From: Seriola aureovittata
Lineage: Eukaryota > Chordata > Actinopteri > Carangiformes > Carangidae
Length of the DNA: 64,000 nucleotides
Reading direction: 5' to 3'
Assembly: GCF_021018895.1 (NCBI RefSeq)
Contig: NC_079387.1
Span: 11,470,542-11,534,541, forward strand
Within the stretch, counting starts at the first letter, position 1, and the number at the start of each line of letters is the position of its first letter. Positions 47,549 through 59,140 of the stretch are shown here, piece by piece. The notes under the pieces were generated by a model. It made no database searches and had not been told where the DNA came from. It saw nothing but the letters and a program-made list of their open reading frames with translations. A program made the translations under genes and the position numbers.

Positions 47549-47716
47549 AGAGTGTTGGCAGATGCTGAACGAGGTCTCCCACATCCACCTCGAGGCCGTG
47601 ATGTCACAGAGACGTGAGGAGGAGGAGGACGGCGAGGCTATCTGAGGACACTAACGAGCTCCTGCTTCGAGGGGATGAAGAGAGAACCGGAGTGCATTTG
47701 GGATTCATGTGTTCAT

Positions 47717-47786
<70 letters not shown>

Positions 47787-47904
47787 CACGTATTCACTGG
47801 GTTTGTACAGGCTTGACACTCCCTCATGGCACATTCATGGGGCATTAACACACACACACATGCTTACTATACACTCTAGTACTTCCTCCCTCTCTTGGGT
47901 ATAC

Positions 47905-47945
<41 letters not shown>

Positions 47946-48162
47946 TAGGGAGTAAGAGCTTTGTGGGGAGCGGAGGATGTCATGGGCCCCCCGCTGTGCT
48001 TCACACTGCAGCTCAGTGATGCTGTGAGATGGGACATCGCATGACTGGGAGCACAATAATGTGTGTGTGCATGCATGTATCTGTGTAACGGTGTGTGTGT
48101 GTGTGTGTTAGAGGTCTTTCTTTTAATGTACTCCTGCTCACACACACACACACACACACACT
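47494..48162. repeat. Cluster of AC/TG microsatellites in both orientations
   Basis: Runs are TG 47494-47547, CA 47718-47789 (one CC break near 47761), CA 47908-47942, a short TG near 48091-48108 and CA near 48139-48160. TG and CA runs on the same strand are complementary and could pair as a large hairpin. The intervening sequence has no exon. Confidence 0.92.
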
Positions 48163-50531
48163 CACGTCATTGGAGTGGCCCCCTGCTGGGTTCCTATCAG
48201 CGTCAGCAGTGAATCTGCGCGCTCAAGCAGCAGTAAAGCCCCAAAATCTCACTCCACTGACCCTGTGCGGACAATAAACTGCATCTAATTACTGGCGCAT
48301 GCACTCCCAGCACTCCCAGCGCGGCGCTCCCTGGCACTGGCCACGGATATTCACAAAAAGCAACCGGAGCGCAGGCCAACTTCTCTTAGAGATATAACGT
48401 TTTTTGACAGCTTAAGCCTTTTCGGGTGATGCGCAGCACGGCGCACAAAGGCAGCACTCAAGTCGTGCGGCCGGCGCTGCGGAAAACAAATTTCTGTCTT
48501 TGTGGACAGGAAGCCCCGCCAAGTGCAACATGTTGGCCCGATGTTAGCGGCTTCCAGAGGGAGAGAACATCTCTCTGTTGGCCTCCGCTGCCGTGGTTGA
48601 AGACTTAAAGGACAATTCTGATTCGTCCGTCGTTCCTTTTACTGTGGACACATGTTAAAATCGATGTGCCCGCCCAGATGCTGCGTTTCCAAGACGACCG
48701 TTTTAGGCATGCTAGCATTTAATTGGCTGGAGGCTCACGTCATGTACAATATGGCACTTACAGACAGGGAGGAGGCGAGAGCCTCAGTGTGTGGGGAGGT
48801 GTCAGTGGTAGGAGCAGGAGTAAAGTCACCAGCCTTACATTATTAAACTGTGCTGAAGCAGCAGCTGGAAACACACGGGGAGATCTACTGAATATAAACA
48901 GGTCAAGTCATTTCCTGTTAATCTTTGATCTGTTCAGGTTCCATTCAAATGTAAATACAGATCATGTGAAGGAGAGACGGTTCTGGAGCTCGGCCCGAAC
49001 CCTGAAGGGTCAGTAAAGTGACGCTGGACGAGAGGTGACATCACTTCCATGTGACGATCATACAACCTGCGTCCATGTTTCTCTTCACGCTGCAGTCCCT
49101 CCCTCCTTCCTGTGAGTGTAGGTTGAATTCCTCTATGTCCCTTCCTACCTCTAGAGGAAGTGGTGGAGGGGACTGAGGGCCTCGCCAGCTGACAGCGAGC
49201 TTTTATTAATGACAGCTCCCCCGCCCTGCTTTGAATAGGTGGGCCGCGACAAACAATAGTGGCTGTTGGGATGTCGGAGGAGCAGCGCAGGCTTTTGAAA
49301 AGGCCTCGGCCCGTTGACAGGTGCTGCTGAAAGGATGAGCGGGGTGTCGCTGCCTCGGCGGCCTCGCAGGTGTGGAGACGTCAGGGATGACAGAACACCT
49401 GCAACGTCTCTCCCTTCACGCTGATGATTTCACTGTATCGCTTTTCATACGCCGCCGTGATAAAAGATACAGGGGGACGAGGCTGTGACCGCGCTCCGCT
49501 GACAGCGCCGCCACGCTCCACCTGTCCGTTTCATAACAGCAGATTCAATACGAGACGCCGGGACCACGGAGGATGATTTGCCAATTTTAATGATTGAAAA
49601 TGAGCTGTTGGCTTCAAACACACAGTCCTGCTGCGGAAAACAAACCCTGATGGTACGAACACGACTGTGAGTCCAGATCTCTGAGTTAACGTCATGTCGG
49701 TATCACACTTTAATATCAGTGAGTGCAGATGTCCTGTTATTGTTACATGACGCCTTTATAGTCACAGACTGTTTTCCTTTCCTTCTTGCCCCGGCGCCGA
49801 CAGCTGCAGGTGTTCCTGTCTTCTTCTAGTGAACAGGTCGTCTCACACAGTCACTGTGTCGCACATAGAACAAACAGTCAGACTTCAGATAGACGAGGAA
49901 TTGTGGGTAAATTAAGGCTGGAATGAAAAATGGCCGACGAGGAGCGGAACACGTCAGCAGAACATGTTCGTCTTTTGGAAGAATTCAACAGACGTTTTTA
50001 CCTGAAGAGTGAAACCATGAAAAGAAAAGTCTGATGTGGAAACAGAAGCAGCTGCTGACTCGAGGAAACAGGTTTAACACTGTGCAGTTTCTTGAAAGTT
50101 TAAAATATTTGATATATAATATATTTTATTTGGGATTGCAGCTGTACTGGTGCTGGTGGGAAACTCCGGCCAAGAAGCAGCAAGTGGGAATGACGTGTCA
50201 GTAGCGGCGTGCGGCATGGGTGGCGTCCCTCTGCGCTGATAATGAAATAATTGGCTGCAAAAGGTGGGAGGGGGCGTGTGGGGGAGGGGCTTATCGCCAC
50301 ACACCCAACACCCGAGCACAATTAGTCCACAAAGCCAGTGATGGCGAGCAAATAATCATGTGCCTTTGTTCCACTAAACCTCGGGAGTAAATATGTAAGA
50401 AGTGACCTGGAAAACGCACAATGGCAACTTTTGCCTCTTGAGTCGGCAGCTGGAACAATGCTGGTATTCACTGAGAGATGATGTCATCATCAACAACCTG
50501 CCGCGCTCTGTCCCTCATCACCGCTCGTTAG
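48163..50531. other. Noncoding stretch
   Basis: No gene is supported. Complex unique blocks lie at about 48,240-48,600 and 49,190-49,600. About 49,880-50,030 (GGAATTGTGGGTAAATTAAG, then ATGGCCGACGAGGAGCGG) could be a relic repeat, but I do not recognise it. Confidence 0.45.
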
Positions 50532-50785
50532 GCACACACACACACACTCACACTCACTCACACACACTCACACACACACACACACTCACACACACACTCA
50601 CACTCACACACACACTCACACTCACACACACACTCACACTCACACACACACTCACACACACTCACACACACTCACACTCACACGCACACACACTCACACA
50701 CACACTCACACTCACACACTCACACACACTCACACACACACACACACTCACACACACACACCACACACTCACACACACACACACT

Positions 50786-50813
<28 letters not shown>
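50532..50813 (+). repeat. Compound (CA)n/(CACT)n microsatellite, 282 bp
   Basis: ACACAC runs are broken by CTCACA units at quasi-regular intervals, ending in a purer CA tract. The long Thr-His frame is a by-product. Confidence 0.95.
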
Positions 50814-50816
<3 letters not shown>

Positions 50817-50926
50817 TTTTAAGAATGAACCCAGGTTGAGATGTTCCTGTGAGAAGTCTGTGACAGAGTTACCTGCTGAAGTACCACTGCGTATTTAAAG
50901 GTCAAAGGTTAAATGGCTGAGAGTTT

Positions 50927-51270
50927 CCCTGTGTGGCCAAAGGTATGTGGACGTCGTCCCTGCGCCACAGTGAATAATGACATGTTAGATACACAGTGAG
51001 TCGGTACTGAAATGATTCTCCCAGTCTGCTGTGGACAAACTGCAAAGAGACCTGACCTCCATCCCACCCAACACCTTCAGGACCGGACTGGACCGGACCG
51101 GACCGGACCGGACCGGACCGGAGCACAGCAGCAGATCAGTGCTGGACCTCTCTGATGCTCATGTGTCTGAATGGGAGAGAATCCCTGCAACACTGACTCC
51201 AGGTGAGCAGCACATTATTGACATGGAGTCACAGATGTCCAGCTGTCCACATACTATTGGCCACATAGTG
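50927..51270 (+). mobile_element. Tc1/mariner-like transposon remnant, internally deleted
   Basis: Inverted ends are visible: GTGTGGCCAAAGGTATGTGG at 50931 and its near-complement TCCACATACTATTGGCCACA at 51246. Between them a plus-strand segment can be read as the C-terminal transposase region. It has a DLTSIPPNTF stretch resembling the usual DLNPI-type motif, and then SVLDLSDAHVSEWERIPATL, which matches the family's xxPDLxxALxxEWExIPxxx pattern. The region around the third catalytic acid is replaced by a (GGACC)n expansion at about 51080-51122. The N-terminal DNA-binding part and most of the catalytic core are missing, so the element is dead. Flanking TA duplications are not clear. Confidence 0.75.
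51080..51122 (+). repeat. (GGACC)n pentanucleotide run inside the transposon remnant
   Basis: Six to seven GGACC/GGACT units are in tandem within the former transposase frame, giving a Leu-Asp-Arg-Thr-Gly-Pro series in the predicted peptide. Confidence 0.9.
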
Positions 51271-53085
51271 GAAAACTTTTACTTGTTAAGCGTATATGTG
51301 TTTAGTGCTCTGTCACTGTGTGTGTTGAACTTTAAATCAAACACTGGTTCATTACAGTCTGTTCTGGGGTTCAGCTGCAAATATTAACATCTGTTGAGAC
51401 CAATAAATATTTGACTGTCAATTAACAAACACAGAGGAATCTGCTCCTCAGAGACGTTTCCTGTCGCTCTGCAGACGATCGTCCACGTGGACTTGTTAGA
51501 AGGAGAGAGTGACGAGGCTGTTCGCGAGCTTTTCATCGCGCTCTCTGATCTTTGGAAAACTTCCTGACGCTGGAGTCACAGCTGAACTTAGGAAGTATAT
51601 AAGTACAGAATCTATTCCTACTGTAGATTTACTTACATGTGTAGTAAACTGCTGCCAAACGCCTGTTAGCAGAGAGAACAACAACATGAGCTGGAACACA
51701 GCGCTATGTTACAGAACAACCAACAAACACTACAATAAGTTGCGTGTTGGTCTGAGAGCAGAAGTGAATTGTGGGAAACTGGGCAGACAATGTCAAATTC
51801 CACCAAGCCGGGAGTTTGAATTATCATAATTGGAGGCCGTGGCGGTGGGGGAGAATTTGGCAGCCAGTTCAAAATGTGATATTATGAACCCCGAGAGCAC
51901 AAACAATAGACCTGATGTGTGATTATGCATGACTCTCCTCTGAGGAGGAAGAGTCCAAATCTGGCATCAGTTTCTTTTTTCTTTGTTGTCAATTTTCTTT
52001 TTGAAGAGATGAGGAAAGACAGGCGGGTTTCACTCCCCCCGTCTCTCCTAACGATCGATGGTCTTTCCAAGTCACTAACCATGAAACCACAGCGTTTCAT
52101 CTGGCCTCGGAGGTTCAGGAGGAAATATAGAAGAATGACGGCAAATTTGTCTTCAGCGTCTTTGTTGTCAATCTTTGGACAAAAAAACTAAACCTGGCCT
52201 TTCCTTTTTCATCAGATTAAATGTACATCACTCAGCGTCTGACTGCAGCCGAGCCCTGGTCTGTGCACACAGAACCACAAACCCAAACCGGGAAGGTCAG
52301 GCAGCGACTACGGGACGGTGCGACGCGAGTGACCAAAACACATCTCCTATTCTGGTGTTTCTTTTAGGGCAGGATCACACAAACACATGTTCAAGCTGGG
52401 AGGAAACCAGGGGATTTGAGGAACCATCTGTTAACCAAAGCCTTTGGGAAGCACACTAAGATCATCTTAGGATATTGTTCTCCCCAGGTGGGAATGGCAG
52501 GGGCTCCGCGGGGCCCCTCGGGTCCAGGCAGAAAAGGGAGGGAAACGGGGAGCTTAAGGAGCGCCGGCTCACTGATGCCATAATCTCATTTTCATTCATA
52601 ACACTCGGGCATTTCAGGTTAGAGAGAAAAGGAAAAATAAGAGAGCAGCGCAGACTTGGACTTGCGTAACGTCTCTGTTGGGCAGAGGCCAGAACAGGTC
52701 AGAGACTCTGAGCTCGCCTCTTCTTTGAAATCAACTCCACAAGCAGAAAGAAAGGGATTATCTAAATTTGTAGGCATTGCACACAAGCCAACAGGGGATG
52801 GCTCAGCGGTCAGGACAGAGAGAAGAAGAGGACGCAGGGAGGATTCCTGTGAATAGGCAGGAAGAAAGAGAATCAGCAATCGTCCGTTAAAAACCCACCT
52901 GCGGGGAGGTGCAGCCGCTCAGCTCTGACGGAGGTCTCCGGTTCTTCCTGCTCCGGTGTGAGGTCGTGAAGGGAGAGCAGTCGGCTGCAGAGACTCCACA
53001 GAGAGCCTCTTGTCCGAGTGTAAGACGGCGTGTGTCGGCCTGAAACTGTCAGCCGCCATGTTTCCATCAGACTCAGGATGCAGCT

Positions 53086-53133
53086 GGAGTCACACCTGGA
53101 GTCACACCTGGAGTCACACCTGGAGTCACACCT
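53086..53133 (+). repeat. 12-bp tandem repeat (GGAGTCACACCT), four copies
   Basis: Four perfect consecutive units. Confidence 0.92.
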
Positions 53134-53851
53134 GAGCAGCAGGTGACCACGTGATGTTTCCATCTACGATCGGGGTCCCAAAGGTTGAGGAACCAGCTGT
53201 CTGTTAGCTACGCCATGTTTTCTTATATGACTGAACACTATGTCCCGTCAGCGCAGACTGATCCCAGAGCACGTGTTCAGAAGAGTCACCGCCGGGCGCC
53301 GTACGTCCACGACACAAAGACCGAATCCAACGGTTCATCGTCTGGACAGACTTCAGTCAGACGTACTTTTTGTTAGATTTATTGTTGTAACATCTGTATA
53401 AATAAAACAGGAAGTGCACTTGAAGCACCTTACAGACGTGATGAATTGTGGGGTTTGACAGGGAATGTGCCGGTTTGGATTCCGCCCATAAAACAGAAAG
53501 GAGCGCGAAGCCCAGAGGCGACTCTGCAGAAAGATGATGAATGAGAGGAAAGGCTTACTGAGGACGAACCAGTGGACACAGACCAGAGCAGACGTGTCTT
53601 CGCTCCATCCAGTCAGAAAGTGCCAAGAACCAGAGGATCAGAAACTTACAAGATATGAGACTGAAAACATCGGACGAGACGTCTGAGCGTTCGCTGTTCC
53701 AGGTCGAGCTCGGCGCTCTCATCAGTCTGTTCCCAGCAGGTTTCACTAAAGGAGCTCTGATGACCTGGTTATCTCAGGGAGTCGGTCAGGAAGCCTCAAC
53801 AACTTAACACAAGTTAAAAACCTGCAAGTGCAGAAAACTGTGTGTGTGTGT

Positions 53852-53930
53852 GGACACTGGGAATCAAACCCACAGCCTCCTGATCACAGGACAGGAGCGC
53901 GGCTGTGCGTTGGTTAAAGATCTCCTAAAA
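53852..53930 (-). mobile_element. Possible tRNA-derived SINE relic
   Basis: The minus strand has GGTTTGATTCC at 53860-53870, one change from the RNA polymerase III B box GGTTCGANTCC. It is preceded by CTCCTG...CAGGAG, which could be a degraded anticodon-type stem. A clear A box is not present, and folding is imperfect, so it is not a functional tRNA gene. A TG run adjoins it. Confidence 0.35.
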
Positions 53931-54066
53931 AGCGGCTTGTGCTGTATCAGCAGCATTATGGATTAGTTACAGTCTGCAGGCTGCAATAATTACCACAACA
54001 AACAAGAGGCCTCTAAGCCACTTCTCTGCTGCGCTGCCAGGCCTCCAACCTGGAATTAGGATTTTA

Positions 54067-54285
54067 CTCATCTCCTCCTCCTCCTCCTCCTCCTCCTCCT
54101 CCTCCTCCTCCCTCCTTCACCTCCCTCCCCCTCCTTCACCTCCCTCCTTCACCTCTCTCTTCCTCCTTCACCTCCCTCCTCCCTTCACCTCCCTCCTTCA
54201 CCTCCCTCCTCCCTCCTTCACCTCTCTCCTCCCTCCTTCCTTCACCTCTCTCCTCCTCATTCTCCTCAACCTCATTTTTCTTCTC
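54067..54285 (+). repeat. Polypyrimidine array: (CTC)n then CTCCCTCCTTCAC units
   Basis: A CTC trinucleotide run of about 45 bp passes into irregular copies of a CCTCCTTCACCTC phrase. It is strongly C/T on the + strand and a candidate for triplex formation. Confidence 0.9.
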
Positions 54286-54588
54286 CTCTTATCCGTTCAT
54301 TCAGCCTTGTCTCTTCTCCATCGTTCTCCTCCTTTCTCCTCTTTTCCCGCCTCCTCCGTGTCCTTCTCCTCCTCCCTCCGAGGTAATGAGTGATTTAAGT
54401 CGAGGAAAAACAAATCTTGGCGGGGCGAACAGATTGTTGGATGCTTGTTGACCTGTCAAAGCAACAGAATTGTGGCACAGGATTGAAAATCTAAATCTGC
54501 ATTAGAGGCTTTTGTTGGGCCTGAGGCGAGTCGCTCTGCACGAAGGGTCTTTATCTCACCGTGGAGAGGAGGGGACGACCCCCCCCCC

Positions 54589-54589
<1 letters not shown>

Positions 54590-54659
<70 letters not shown>
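54590..54659 (+). repeat. (CA)n microsatellite, about 35 units
   Basis: A perfect CA run immediately after a short C run. Confidence 0.97.
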
Positions 54660-54661
<2 letters not shown>

Positions 54662-54849
54662 CCTACATTTAAAGCCTACACAAAGTCAATGCAATGTCAG
54701 CGTCTGTAGCGGCAGCTTCCTTCTTCTCAGTGAACCAGTTCAAGTCTTTAACCTCGGACGCTGGAAGCAACAGACATTTTGTGGTGGAACGTTCAAGGAC
54801 GGAGTCTGAGTCGGGAGCATCAGTTAGATCATCGTTTCTTTACAATATT

Positions 54850-55310
54850 ACGTCTTTAATTTGATTATTTTGATCCCAGAAACAGGATCTGACTCCAGAT
54901 CACGACTTTAATCTGAAACTGTGACCTCAGGTTTATGATTTTAATCCAACATCATATTTTCAATCTTATGATTCGAAGCCCAGATTGAGACTTTTATCCA
55001 ACATTATCACTGTGATTTTAGGATTAAACCATACATTTCATTTTGAATTCAATTTAAAATTACAATAATAATCTTCTGATTAAATCCAACATCATTTTGG
55101 ATTTCATGCCAAAATTGTGATTTTACTACAAAATTATGAATCGAACCTGATAATTTGAACCTGCTTTAATGTAGAATTATGACTTGATCTGATTTGAACC
55201 AAAATTATGATTTAAATCCTGGATTATAACTTCAACTCATTTGAACCCACTTTATGAATTTAAAGGAAAGTTATAATTATTATGACTTGAACCCAACGTG
55301 ATGATTTCTG
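54850..55310 (+). repeat. Decayed AT-rich tandem array (ATTATGATTT phrase)
   Basis: Phrases such as ATTATGATTT, TAATCCAACAT and TTTGAACCC recur every roughly 20-40 bp for about 450 bp with heavy divergence. The pattern looks like an ancient minisatellite. There is no coding capacity. Confidence 0.5.
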
Positions 55311-55954
55311 GCCTTCACATTATTCTCCTGTTTTCTTATTATTAATAATGAGGCTGTAATGAAATGAATAAACTGTTGTAACTTCGTGACTCTTGGTGAA
55401 ACTTGGACCTGAGACAGTTCTATGACAGACGTGTGGACATGAGTGTTTTCTGTTCTGGTTTCATCTTCACATAAATCCCTCAGCGATCAGTCACGGTCGT
55501 CCACGAGCGGAGAGCCGAGGTATAAGACGCTGCGCTGCACGTTAAGTACAGACGGGGGATTTAATCTCGTCTGCATGCATTGTTTGTTTGTTTATTTGCT
55601 TGTGCCGGTTGTTGTCATACGTGGAAGCCTAGGGGTCGCTGAATACGGATAATCCTTCCTGCGGTTAAAGCCGTGGCCCAGATTGCTGCACAGTCCACGT
55701 CTCGTAGATCACATCAGTTTCCCGACTCCAGGCGGCTCGTCACTTCTCGTCTGTTGGACTCATGTCTACGGTCCCTGAGGAGGGACAAACTTCTGTTCAG
55801 TCTCAGAAGCATTAGGAATAAATAAAAGATGTGACGGAAGAAAAAGAAAGGAACGCAATTAACCTCAGATATATAAATATAGATATATGTAGAATTTGTT
55901 GTAATAAAATGAGAATGAATGTGATTCATTTTGACTATTAAAATGATACTGACA
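55311..55954. other. Noncoding stretch
   Basis: Unique sequence between two repetitive tracts. I see no exon or recognisable element. Confidence 0.5.
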
Positions 55955-56285
55955 CTGCAACAGATACTACAACTACCAGCACCCCTCACTTCCAAAACCA
56001 CTACCACTACTACTGCTACTGCATCTCCTGCTGCTGCAACTACTCCATACTGCATACTACTACCTCTTCTACTCACACCACCGAAACCATTACTACTATT
56101 TCTACTGCAGTCAGTACTTCCACTACTACTCATACTACTACGTACTACTACTGCTTTCCAAACCATTAGTACTGCCTCTCCTAGTACTAGTGTGAGGGCT
56201 ACTACTCCTGCTACTACCACTAATACCACCACCGATACTACTACTACTACCACCAGTACCACCACCGATACTACTGCTGGTAGTG
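55955..56285 (+). repeat. Imperfect (ACT)n trinucleotide tract
   Basis: ACT/ACC/GCT trinucleotides dominate for about 330 bp. The trinucleotide phase keeps Thr-rich plus and Val-rich minus frames open (138 and 183 codons); they have no start context or domain and are not genes. Confidence 0.85.
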
Positions 56286-56939
56286 TAATTTACTCATTAC
56301 TTCTGGCTCTGCTGTGTGAGACATTTCTTTACCACAGGCAGAGGTGAGCGTGAACACGTGGCCTCACTGCACCGGCTCTTTACTTCACAGTATATAAAGT
56401 ACAAGCTGTGAGTGTTTTGGACTCAGCCTCCCCATCAGGGCGGGACAGCGACGTGTTGAGGACGTCCTGCTGCAGTCATATGGCTGTGGGACAACACCCG
56501 AGGGATTAATTAAAGTGATGCGTCCCAGAGGCGGGCCTGCTGATCAAATCAGCACAGAGACGCTTCTTAGCAGATTAATAGCTACAACATTAAGCCATTA
56601 AAATCTTATCTCAGAGTAATCATCTATCAGGGAGTCTATCAAGGAATTCATTCATTCATCACCCATCAAGACCAGCTAAGTCCTGATTAGCATTAGCGGT
56701 CAGTCAGGATGACAGTCTGTTCAGACCAAAGCAAAGGGAAAAAACAAAAGAAGAAATATTAAAACATTTTACATTAGAACTGTCCATCCTTTGTTCCCTG
56801 ACAGATACAGCGTTCATCCGTTCAGTCATTGTGATTAGAGATCTATAACATGACGTTTACAGCTCCTGTAATACACATTATTCATGCACATCAAGTTGTT
56901 TAAGGCAGTTTCTCTGCAAAGACTCACACATGTGTTTGT

Positions 56940-57330
56940 TGTAGGAATTTAACCTTCAACTGTTGCAGTTGTTGGAAACTAACTGTGGCATGAAATGATT
57001 AAATGTTACAGGGCACTGAGCTTTGACTGTCTCCCGGAGCGTCGCTGATTCATTCTTGCTGTTGGACTGAAGGAACTGAAGATGTGGCTGCTGCACAGTT
57101 TAAAACTTCTGCAGAGTTTGAACATGAGACTGTTGTTGGGATTAAACCTTTGACGGTTGCAGCTGCTGCAGGATTAAAACTCTGAACTGATAACTGGGAT
57201 GTTAGGACCACTGCAGTAAATGAACATTTCATTTTATTTACACGCTGACTGTTGGAGCAATTTAATCTTTTGTGGTTGTAAGGTTTGAAAATGTAATTGC
57301 TGCATTACCAGCCACTGAACCACTGTGACA
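56940..57330 (+). repeat. Decayed tandem repeat (TTAAACCTTTGACTGTTGCAG-like)
   Basis: The phrase built from GATTAAACCTTTGACGGTTG and GCAGCTGCTG recurs in diverged form near 56,948, 57,090, 57,140, 57,170 and 57,260. Spacing is irregular. It resembles an old minisatellite and has no relation to a known gene. Confidence 0.4.
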
Positions 57331-57349
57331 AATAAACCTGTGACTACAA

Positions 57350-57352
57350 GAT

Positions 57353-57385
<33 letters not shown>

Positions 57386-57426
57386 AATATACATACCTAT
57401 ATATATATATATATACATACATATAT
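57350..57426. repeat. (TA)n/(CATA)n tract
   Basis: Alternating TA with CATA blocks. The mirrored arrangement ACATAC...TATATA...ACATAC could extrude as a cruciform. Confidence 0.9.
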
Positions 57427-58919
57427 GAATATTAGATAGTTGGTCTTTGTTCACCGTTTTAGTGATTCTTTCTTCTTTTAAAGTCCTGTTCCACGTCACT
57501 AGCTATGGAGGGGATGTGGGTGGTGTTGGGGGGGGCACTTTTGTGCAGCTTTGATCTGAGATTACTTTCATAGTCCTGAAGAATGCACAACGAAAATATC
57601 TCACTGTACATCTCTGCAGTTCCCTTCCGCTCTCTTCTTAACCTACAGTTCAACTGTAGCCGTCTTTGTTCATCCTGAAAACCAACGTGAAACACAATTG
57701 AAAACTTGGCAACAGCACGGCAGATACATAGTAACTCAATCTGGACTGGCTGCTTTAAACTCTATCTTAGGCAAGGTGGCTTTTGTAAACCGTCAGACAA
57801 TGGAGAGCTCTGTTGAAGGCACAGAGGTTGATTTTCACCTTTTAAGTGAGGACACCAGATACCTGCCTTTTCACTGCGCTCAGTTTGAGGACAAACTTTC
57901 TTTCTCAAGGCCTTTTTGAACATGAGCAGAGGACGAAACACGACACAGGGTCAGCCGGCGCTCCAGTCATAGCTCAGAAAATATTTAAATCACTCAAGAA
58001 TATTCCTTCAGTCTGTGGAGTTTTCAAAAGCGGATTAGGACATTGTGTCTGTGGCTGCAGAGACGTCCAGCCCTGTAACTGGATCGGTGTAAAGACACGC
58101 CGAGCTGTCCGCTGAACGCTTCAGATGTGTTTGAGATTCAACTTGTGTAACCACAAGGCCACCAGATTAAAACGCCACTTTACAGCACTCGTGCACTTCA
58201 AACAGATGTCTGTCTTTAATAACTTCATCTTTTGTTTAGTTTTGTTTCTGCCTTTGAGGAAAAATGACTCCCCTCCCTTCAGCTTGGTGCATTCTTCACA
58301 TCAGCTCAAACCACAGGAAGTCGTTTAAAAACGGAGAAATATTTAACTGGACAGTCAAACTGAAGGTATTTAAACACTTGAGTTTTTCTGTTGATTTTTA
58401 CCATCAAACGCTTCATTAGAGTAAGAACATCTCGTGAAATACTGGGTTCTGGTTCAAAGCAGGACATTTTTTCAGAGTGACCTCTGCGCCTCCTGATCCA
58501 TCCTCCCCTGGGAGTTCAAACCGAAAGACATAACTGATGTGCCCATAAACGTCAGCGGATTTCAGACGACTGCATCTTCAAAGACCTCCTCTACTTTTCA
58601 TCAAGCCTTCCCTCTTCCTCTAAATCCTTTACAATAACACACACAGCGCAGCGCACATCAGTCAAGCGGGGATTTTCTACGACAAGACACTCGATAGTAG
58701 AAAGCAGCTTACCCCAAAAAGCAGATGTTTGTTTTCACAGGTCGGCCTGTGGAGCTGGAGGAGGCGCTCTGACATGTGAGGGAGGCAGCGGGCGGCACTG
58801 AGCCGGGTGAGGTGGGTGAGCGTCCAGGAAGCGTACCTGGTGACCTCTGGACTGCAGGTGTTGAAGTCTGCGTCTGACCAGGAAGGACGTCCAGGAGCTT
58901 CAGACGGAGCAGAGAAGCA

Positions 58920-59140
58920 GAGGAAGATCATGTGACATGATGGAAAGCTGCACGACAGCTACTAAATGGACTTGTGATGAGATCGTTTTGCTAGCTGCTA
59001 AATCCAAGGTCAAGAACAAACTTCAGATCTAAACCTTTAAACCAGCAAAGATGAGGCGTCTCTAAAGTGTCTGGGAAAACTCACTGTCACCGAAAGCTCC
59101 GGAACAGCCACTAAATGGACCTGTGAGTGTGAGATGTCAA
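58920..59140 (+). repeat. Two copies of dispersed ~60-bp repeat (family X) in tandem orientation
   Basis: The copy at 58920-58975 has AGATCATGTGACATGATGG, GAAAGCTGC and ACAGCTACTAAATGGACTTG. The copy at 59090-59140 has GAAAGCTCCGGAACAGCCAC then TAAATGGACCTGTGAG but lacks the CATGTGA module. Same strand, about 165 bp apart. Confidence 0.65.

Larger units (their letters stand above)
51271..54066. other. Noncoding; possible regulatory block and small repeats
   Basis: No exon is supported. About 51,830-52,640 is complex and largely repeat-free and may be regulatory. A four-copy 12-bp repeat lies at 53086-53133 and a tRNA-like SINE relic near 53852-53930. Frames are short and unrecognised. Confidence 0.45.

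Noticed and set aside
55714..56347. Val-rich (183 codons, minus) and Thr-rich (138 codons, plus) frames
   Set aside because: They come from an imperfect ACT trinucleotide tract, which keeps phase; there are no domains.
57459..57695. 78-codon minus-strand frame as a transposon protein
   Set aside because: It reads vaguely protein-like, but no transposase or reverse transcriptase motif could be identified.
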